A model generated the notes under the pieces. It was given only the letters and a program-made list of their open reading frames with translations, had not been told where the DNA came from and did not search any database. Positions 58,815 through 64,000 of a DNA stretch of 64,000 nucleotides are shown in pieces. A program made the position numbers and the translations under genes. Source of the DNA: Massilia arenae (GTDB taxonomy: Bacteria; Pseudomonadota; Gammaproteobacteria; Burkholderiales; Burkholderiaceae_D); the NCBI RefSeq assembly GCF_008014745.1, contig NZ_VPFD01000008.1, forward strand, positions 62,001-126,000, given 5' to 3'. Each line of letters begins with the position of its first letter. The stretch's first letter is position 1.

Positions 58815-59705
58815 TCAGTCATGGCGCCAGGCCGACGGCAAGGGTGGCAAAGGAATGCGTTCCGTTTCTCCGGGCACCGCCACGAAGCGGTCCGCTTCCC
58901 AGTCGTGCGCCGCCTGCTCGATACGCTCGCGGCTGGTCGAGACGAAATTCCAGAAGATGAAACGCTTGCCGTCCAGCGGCGCGCCGCCGATCACGACGAA
59001 GCGCGCTCCTTCGCGCGAACTCACCCGCACCGCGGCGCCCGGCTCGAGCATGGCCATCGTGTTGGCGGCGACTGGTTCGCCGTCGACCTCGATCGTGCCG
59101 AATGGTGCATAGAGGGCGGCTTCTTCCGGCAGACGGTCGAGTTCGATGGCGGCGCCGGCGCCCAGGTGCACGTCGAGGTACAGCGTTTCGGCGAAGGTCG
59201 GTACCGGCGAGGTCTGGCCCAGCGCGGTGCCGACCAGCACCCTCACCTTGGCGCCGTCGAGCTGCACTTCAGGGATCTGGTCGGCCGGCGTGTGGCTGAA
59301 GGCGGCTGGCGCTTCCTCGTGTTCGCGCGGCAGCGCGGCCCACAATTGCAGGCCGTGGGTGCGGCGCGTGCGTTCGAGCAGGTCTTCGGGCGTGCGCTCG
59401 GAGTGCACGATGCCGCTGCCGGCCGTCATCCAGTTGATCGCGCCCGGCTCGATGCGCTGCTCGGTGCCCAGGCTGTCGCGGTGCATGATCGCGCCCTCGA
59501 ACAGATAAGTCACCGTGGCCAGGCCAATGTGCGGATGCGGACGCACGTCATGGCGCGTGCCCGGCTCGGCCTCCACCGGTCCCATGTGGTCGAAGAACAG
59601 GAAGGGACCGACCGATTGTTTGGCCGCCGCCGGCAGGATGCGGCGCACGGTGAAGCCGCCGCCCAGGTCCTTGTCGTGCGATTTGAAGAGGTGTGCGATG
59701 GTCAT
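58815..59705 (-). CDS. Pirin-family protein
   Basis: A 296-residue bicupin. The pirin metal site is visible in RPHPHIGLATVTYLFEG with a later His (SGIVHSERTP) and Glu. Bacterial pirins are quercetin 2,3-dioxygenase-like or bind regulators such as pyruvate dehydrogenase E1; the role here is unknown. It is a single gene between the small peptide gene and the kinase-SUMF1 gene, on the same strand as both. Confidence 0.92.
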   Translation of the reverse strand: MTIAHLFKSHDKDLGGGFTVRRILPAAAKQSVGPFLFFDHMGPVEAEPGTRHDVRPHPHIGLATVTYLFEGAIMHRDSLGTEQRIEPGAINWMTAGSGIVHSERTPEDLLERTRRTHGLQLWAALPREHEEAPAAFSHTPADQIPEVQLDGAKVRVLVGTALGQTSPVPTFAETLYLDVHLGAGAAIELDRLPEEAALYAPFGTIEVDGEPVAANTMAMLEPGAAVRVSSREGARFVVIGGAPLDGKRFIFWNFVSTSRERIEQAAHDWEADRFVAVPGETERIPLPPLPSAWRHD

Positions 59706-59750
59706 GGCGAGCTCCTGGTCGAAAAGGCAATGCTCGACTGTACACCGGAG

Positions 59751-62006
59751 TTAAAGTTCGCGCACCACCCGAAAGCCGACGATATCGTTCGACAGCACGG
59801 CCGAGAAGCCGTTGCGCAGCGCCGCGCGCAGGTAGCGCGGGTTGTACAGCCAGGAGCCGCCACGCAGGATGCGCCGCACCTGGTCGCCGCCCAATTCCCA
59901 TGCGCTGCCATCCTGCGGGGCGCCCTCGTAGTTGTCGTGCACCACGTCCTGCACCCATTCCCAGACATTGCCGTGCATATCGTGCAGGCCCCAGGCATTC
60001 GGCGCGAACATATCCGCCGGCGTGGTGCCGTGCCGGAACTCGCCGCGCGGGCCGCCGTTATAGGTAAAGCTGCCGTCGAAATTGGCTTGCACGGTCGAGA
60101 TGGTGTCGCCGACGTTGAATGCGGTCTTGCTGCCGGCGCGGCAGGCGTATTCCCATTCGGCCTCGCTCGGCAGCCGGTAGCGCTTGCGCGTGGCCGCGCT
60201 CAGCCAGGCCACGTACTGCTGCGCGTCGAACCAGGTCACGCCCACCACAGGATGCATCTCGGTTTGCGGGAAACCGGGGGATTCCCAATTGACCTCGCCA
60301 TGCTGTTCCCAGCCGCTGGCCTGCACGAAGGCGCGCCACTCGCCGACCGTCACCGGATAGCGCCCCATGGCGAAAGGGCGTTCGATGCCGACCCAATGCT
60401 GCGGGGTCTCGCGCGCGATCCAGTTCTTTTGCGAGCCGGCCGCCATCGCGATGCGGCGTTCGTGCTCGGGCGAGCCCATCTCGAAACGGCCGGCCTGGAT
60501 CAGGACCAGGGCCGGGCCGTTGCCGCTGCCGTCGGTGAACGGGTCGTGCAGGATGGCGCCGGGGTCGACGGCCGGCATCGCTGGCGGCGGCGCGCTTGGC
60601 GCCGGCTCGGCCGCGCGCGCCAACTCTTCCTCGCGCGCCTTCTTCTGCTGCGCGATATATGCGGCGGCGGCCCTGGCCTGGGCAGCTTTCCGGGCCGTCT
60701 CTTCCTTGGCCGCCTGCGCCTTCGCCACCTCTTCGTCGCGCCTGGCCAGCAACTGCTGGCGCAGCGATTCCTTGCGCGCCAGGCGCGCCTCCTCGGCCGC
60801 CACCCGCTCGCGCCGCTGCTGTTCGCGCAGCTGGACGCGGCGCTGCTCGTCGAGCCGGGCCTGGGCCGCCGCCGCGGCTTCCGCCTCGACCTTACGGCGT
60901 GCGGCTAGCTCGCGCGCTTCCTTCTCTGCTTCGACCCGGCGCGCGGCTTCCTGCACCGCCAGTTCCTGGGCCGATGGGCCGGCCGCGGCGCGGATCGCGT
61001 CCAGCAGCGCGTGCACCGTGGCCGGACGCTGCGCCGGATCGGATGCGAAGCCGGCGCGCAGCACGTCCCACTGGCGCGCGCCGAGCGTCTCGGGCACCTG
61101 CCCGCCCGGCGCCCCGGGCAGCACGCCGGTCAGCAGCTGGTGGATCATCACCGCCACCGCATACACGTCGAGCGTCGGCTCCGGCACCCGGCCTTCGAGC
61201 GCCGCCTCGGGCGCGCGGTAGCCGGCGGTGCCGGACGTCGCCGGCGCATCGAACGGCGACATGGCGCCGCTGGCGCGGGCACGGGCGGCGATGCCGAAGT
61301 CGAGCAGCTTCACTTCTCCCTTGCGGGTGACGAACACATTGCCCGGCTTGATGTCGCGATGGACCAGGCGGTGCTTGCCCCAGGCATAGTCGAGGGCGTC
61401 GGCGACCGGGTCGAGCAGCGCCAGCACGCGGTCCAGGGGCAGCCGGGACTCTCGACCCAGCACGGCGTCGAGGTCCTCGCCTTCCAGGTATTCCATGATG
61501 ATGAAGTAGCTGGACGTGGCCGGATCCTGCGCCCACTCGTAGACGCGCACGATGTGCTCGTGCGCCAGGCGCCTCGCGCGCGTGGCTTCCTGGATCAGGA
61601 GCTTGGCGTGGCTGGCGGCCTGGGTCAGGTGCGGCGGCAGGATCTTGAGCGCGACCTGGGCGCTGTGTCCCAGTTCGGCATGGGTGGCGAGGTCGGTCGC
61701 CTGCCACACCTGGCCCATGCCGCCGTGGGCGATCAGGCGCTCGAGCCGGTAGCGGCGGGTTTGCGGGCCGATTTCCTGGCCGGCCATCAGGCCGATCTCG
61801 GTGCCGGGACGCGCCATGGGCACGTCCGCTACGGGACCGATCTCAGTGCCGAGGGCCTGCGGTTCGGCCCCGGCGCCGGCGCGCTCGGCCGGCGTATAGG
61901 CCGCGTCAAGGATCGCGTTCTTGCGCAGGTCGAACTCCTGACGGCTCAACAGCCCGTCTTCGTGCAGCGCGCGTAGTTCGCGGATCTTGTCGATGGCAGT
62001 CTGCAT
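59751..62006 (-). CDS. SHOCT-Ser/Thr kinase-coiled coil-SUMF1 fusion protein
   Basis: A 751-residue protein. A SHOCT-like helix hairpin (about 3-36, IRELRALHEDGLLSRQEFDL) is followed by a linker and a complete Hanks-type kinase (about 86-360): P-loop AHGGMGQV, ATP Lys121, HRDIKPGN with Asp218, and DFG at 236-238. A long Ala/Arg/Glu coiled coil (about 370-490) leads to a SUMF1/FGE-sulfatase domain (about 505-751: GRFEMGSPEHERR, RLPSEAEWEYACRAG, GLHDMHGNVWEW, ILRGGSW). In formylglycine enzymes and in pkn1-type kinases this domain is a lectin-like fold; whether it is catalytic here is open. The start at 62004-62006 removes an RBS-less upstream extension. The SPFH gene ends 10 bases before it, so they form one operon. 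Confidence 0.85.
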   Translation of the reverse strand: MQTAIDKIRELRALHEDGLLSRQEFDLRKNAILDAAYTPAERAGAGAEPQALGTEIGPVADVPMARPGTEIGLMAGQEIGPQTRRYRLERLIAHGGMGQVWQATDLATHAELGHSAQVALKILPPHLTQAASHAKLLIQEATRARRLAHEHIVRVYEWAQDPATSSYFIIMEYLEGEDLDAVLGRESRLPLDRVLALLDPVADALDYAWGKHRLVHRDIKPGNVFVTRKGEVKLLDFGIAARARASGAMSPFDAPATSGTAGYRAPEAALEGRVPEPTLDVYAVAVMIHQLLTGVLPGAPGGQVPETLGARQWDVLRAGFASDPAQRPATVHALLDAIRAAAGPSAQELAVQEAARRVEAEKEARELAARRKVEAEAAAAAQARLDEQRRVQLREQQRRERVAAEEARLARKESLRQQLLARRDEEVAKAQAAKEETARKAAQARAAAAYIAQQKKAREEELARAAEPAPSAPPPAMPAVDPGAILHDPFTDGSGNGPALVLIQAGRFEMGSPEHERRIAMAAGSQKNWIARETPQHWVGIERPFAMGRYPVTVGEWRAFVQASGWEQHGEVNWESPGFPQTEMHPVVGVTWFDAQQYVAWLSAATRKRYRLPSEAEWEYACRAGSKTAFNVGDTISTVQANFDGSFTYNGGPRGEFRHGTTPADMFAPNAWGLHDMHGNVWEWVQDVVHDNYEGAPQDGSAWELGGDQVRRILRGGSWLYNPRYLRAALRNGFSAVLSNDIVGFRVVREL

Positions 62007-62016
62007 TGCTATTGAA

Positions 62017-64000
62017 TCACGCCGGCAGCGTCGCTCCGCAAGCGGCGCAGAAACGGTCGTCACGCCCGGCCGGATGGCCGTGGACGCATTGGCGCGCGCC
62101 CACGATGCCAGTGGCCAGCGTCGCCTGCGAAGTCAGCGCCGCCTTGTTCACATCGTTCTGCATGGCTAGCAGGTCGAGCTGGTGGCGGCGGTCCTTGTCG
62201 ACCTCGAGTTCACGGCGCGCCTGTTCGGCGACGACCCGCGCGTCGGCCAGCGCGGCGTCGATCTTGCCCACGCCAGCCACGCCGGCCAGCGCCGTCAACT
62301 GGTCGCCATCCATCGAGGCATGCACGCGCGTCTTCAGGTAGTCGGCCAGCACCGCCGCATTCGGCGCCTCGGCCAGCGCCAGCTTGGCGGTATCGTCCAT
62401 CGCGCCCAGCGCCTCAAAGCGCGCCATCGCCAGACGGGTCAGTTCGAGTTCGTGGGCGCGGTCGGCCGCGCGCGCGCCTTGCTCGATGCCGGCGCGGCGC
62501 TCGTCGGCCTCCAGGGTGACGTCCTGCATCAGGCGCGCGTGCGTGCTGTCGGCCTCGATCGTGCGCAGCAGCTTCTCTTGCTGGGCGCCGCGGCGCACGC
62601 TCTCGATGCGCTGGCGCGCCTGTTCGTCTTCCCATTCCTGCGCCCGTTCGGCCTCGCGCCGGCGCGCCTCGTTAGCCAGCTTCAGGGACTGGAACGTCGC
62701 CTCGTGCTCGGCGCCCTCGATGTCGCGCAGACGCCGCGCCGCTTCTTCTTCGCTTTCGCGCAGCCTTGCCAGCTCGGCGCGCTGGCGCGCCGCGTCCTCG
62801 ATCTGGCGCGCCTGTTCGATCTTGTTGCGGATCTGCTGTTGCAGCAATTGCTGAGAGAAGCGCTGCTGCGCCAGCTGGCGCGCCTGGGTGGCCTCTTGCT
62901 GGGCGCACGCGATCTCGGCGCGCATGCGCACGCCGGCCAGCGCGCGCAAGTGCTGCCACTCGGCCGCCTCGTCAGCGCGCTGCGCGTTCTTTTGCGCCAT
63001 CTCGTGCTCGAGTTCGGCCAGCACCCCGGCCGCGCCATTGGCCAGCGCCTGCTTGCGCGACTGCGCCTCGAGGATGCGGCCATACAGCTCGATCTGGCGC
63101 GCCCGCACGCCATGCGCGCGGTCGGCGCCCTGCAGGGACAGTTCTGCGCGCGCGATGGCGTCATCCTGGCGCAGCTCGGCGCGGCGCAGCCGCAGCCGCC
63201 CTTCTTCTTCGCTGCGCTTGATGCGCTGCCATTCCTCGGCCGTGTACAACTCGTCCAGCTGGCGACTGTGGGCCAGTTGCACGTGCTTTTCGTCGGTCGC
63301 CAGCCACAGGCTGCCGATGCGGGCGCGGTTGGCGTCGTATTTGTCGTGGCGCAGCTCGAAGGTCTCGACCGCCGTCACCGCCAGGCCGTAGCCGGCCAGG
63401 AGCGTCTTGAGGCCGCCCTGCAGGCGCTGGTCGAGCTGTTCGCGCAATTCGCCATTGGCCGCCAGTTCGCGGATCGAGCGCGCGCCGATGAACTCCAGCG
63501 CTAGCTGGCGCACCGGATGCGACAGCAGTTCGCGCAACTCGGCGGCGCCGATCGTGCCCGGCGTGGTCATGAAATGGCGGGCGAAGGCCGGCACGTTTTC
63601 GATCCTGACGCTGACCGAAAAGCGCAGGGCGATATCGAGATGTTCGCAGGTAGGGATGTCGTCGAATTCGAACGGCACCGCCAGCGCCCCGGTGCGGGTG
63701 ACGAGGATCTCGGCGTGCTGGTCGCGCAGCAGGTGGTTCAGACGGGTGAAGAACCCTTCGATCTCGTACTCGCCCTGCGGCACCTCGGTGGCCTTTTCTC
63801 CTTGCAGGATGAAGCCGCGCGCCGTGGCCGGCACGCGCAGCGTCTTGACGAACAGGCCCGACAGCTCGCGCACGCCGAAGAACACGGCCAGTTCGTCGGG
63901 GCCCGGCACCCAGCGGTTCTCGACCAGCACCGGCTTGTTGCGCGGCGCGCCCAGGATCACGCCGCAGCCGGCGCAATAGCGCGCCTCGGGCGCGTTCTTG
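62017..64000 (-). CDS. SPFH-domain protein with zinc ribbons at both ends (5' end beyond window)
   Basis: At least 661 codons, open to the right edge, so the start lies beyond it. The frame begins with KNAPEARYCAGCGVILG, the second half of a zinc ribbon. An SPFH (band 7)-like region spans the next 250 residues (LRVPATARGFILQGEKATEV, YTAEEWQRI). A 300-residue charged coiled coil (about 62200-63200) follows. The C-terminus is a second zinc ribbon (CVHGHPAGRDDRFCAACGAT), with four potential ligands CxH and CxxC. SPFH proteins form membrane-linked oligomeric rings. It is first of an operon with the SHOCT-kinase-SUMF1 gene, and the zinc ribbons may dock on that or on the FHA protein. Confidence 0.8.
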   Translation of the reverse strand, partial: KNAPEARYCAGCGVILGAPRNKPVLVENRWVPGPDELAVFFGVRELSGLFVKTLRVPATARGFILQGEKATEVPQGEYEIEGFFTRLNHLLRDQHAEILVTRTGALAVPFEFDDIPTCEHLDIALRFSVSVRIENVPAFARHFMTTPGTIGAAELRELLSHPVRQLALEFIGARSIRELAANGELREQLDQRLQGGLKTLLAGYGLAVTAVETFELRHDKYDANRARIGSLWLATDEKHVQLAHSRQLDELYTAEEWQRIKRSEEEGRLRLRRAELRQDDAIARAELSLQGADRAHGVRARQIELYGRILEAQSRKQALANGAAGVLAELEHEMAQKNAQRADEAAEWQHLRALAGVRMRAEIACAQQEATQARQLAQQRFSQQLLQQQIRNKIEQARQIEDAARQRAELARLRESEEEAARRLRDIEGAEHEATFQSLKLANEARRREAERAQEWEDEQARQRIESVRRGAQQEKLLRTIEADSTHARLMQDVTLEADERRAGIEQGARAADRAHELELTRLAMARFEALGAMDDTAKLALAEAPNAAVLADYLKTRVHASMDGDQLTALAGVAGVGKIDAALADARVVAEQARRELEVDKDRRHQLDLLAMQNDVNKAALTSQATLATGIVGARQCVHGHPAGRDDRFCAACGATLPA

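Noticed and set aside
44780..64000. Type VI secretion locus (kinase PpkA, phosphatase PppA, Fha)
   Set aside because: Kinase, phosphatase and FHA proteins fit, but no T6SS core gene (TssB/C, TssJ-M, Hcp, VgrG, ClpV) is present.

Overview
The window is high-G+C DNA from a free-living betaproteobacterium, most likely Oxalobacteraceae (the Massilia / Telluria / Duganella / Janthinobacterium group). The evidence is the combination of MSHA-type pilus genes, a PEP-CTERM protein, class I PHA synthase beside a universal stress protein, a PaoABC-type aldehyde oxidoreductase and many c-di-GMP and kinase proteins. This placement is inferred from gene content only; no ribosomal RNA or core marker was available.

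Layout. 1-4.3 kb: minus-strand MSHA-like pilus genes (mshE, mshG, a prepilin, and an mshI that runs off the left edge). 4.6-9.6 kb: a divergent 1367-residue hybrid histidine kinase, translationally coupled to a REC-GGDEF diguanylate cyclase. 9.7-13.2 kb: a four-gene operon of two acyl-CoA dehydrogenases and two MaoC-type hydratases. 13.3-21.8 kb: PEP-CTERM protein, Prc protease, a membrane protein with HELAH, thymidine kinase, a maltose O-acetyltransferase-like enzyme, a penicillin acylase-family hydrolase and a lone ParB-like protein. 22.0 kb: tRNA-Leu(UAA), followed by about 2 kb of decayed, lower-G+C DNA with a broken toxin-antitoxin pair and a Rap1a/Tai-like secreted protein. 24.0-26.9 kb: a perfect FNR/ANR box ahead of usp and phaC. 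27.2-33.3 kb: paoA-paoB-paoC followed by a second full paoC. 33.3-35.8 kb: a PAS-GGDEF protein, two tiny membrane proteins and an SRAP (YedK/HMCES) protein. 35.8-40.8 kb: three tandem secreted beta-helix paralogues and a lipoprotein, of which three genes share an upstream regulatory module. 40.9-44.7 kb: a DUF1566 protein, an M28 peptidase, a metallophosphoesterase and a repeat-rich glycine-zipper protein.

44.8-64.0 kb is the most unusual part. It holds a Ser/Thr kinase, a SEDS (FtsW/RodA-family) membrane protein with an extra FHA-like region, an FHA-like protein and a TM-SH3 protein in one operon. Farther on come a PP2C phosphatase, an FHA protein with a Cys/His N-terminus, a 36-residue membrane peptide, a SHOCT-kinase-coiled coil-SUMF1 fusion and an SPFH protein with a zinc ribbon at each end. 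The inventory (kinase, phosphatase, FHA readers, SEDS protein) recalls the actinobacterial pknA/pknB/pstP/fha/rodA locus, but the architectures differ and I know of no described proteobacterial system matching it. A lower-G+C cassette (LysR regulator divergent from a quinone reductase and a SnoaL-like protein) and a few housekeeping-type genes split the set into two halves.

Start codons were chosen by ribosome-binding site, signal peptide and family length. Several genes use TTG or GTG, and upstream in-frame extensions were removed where they looked non-coding.
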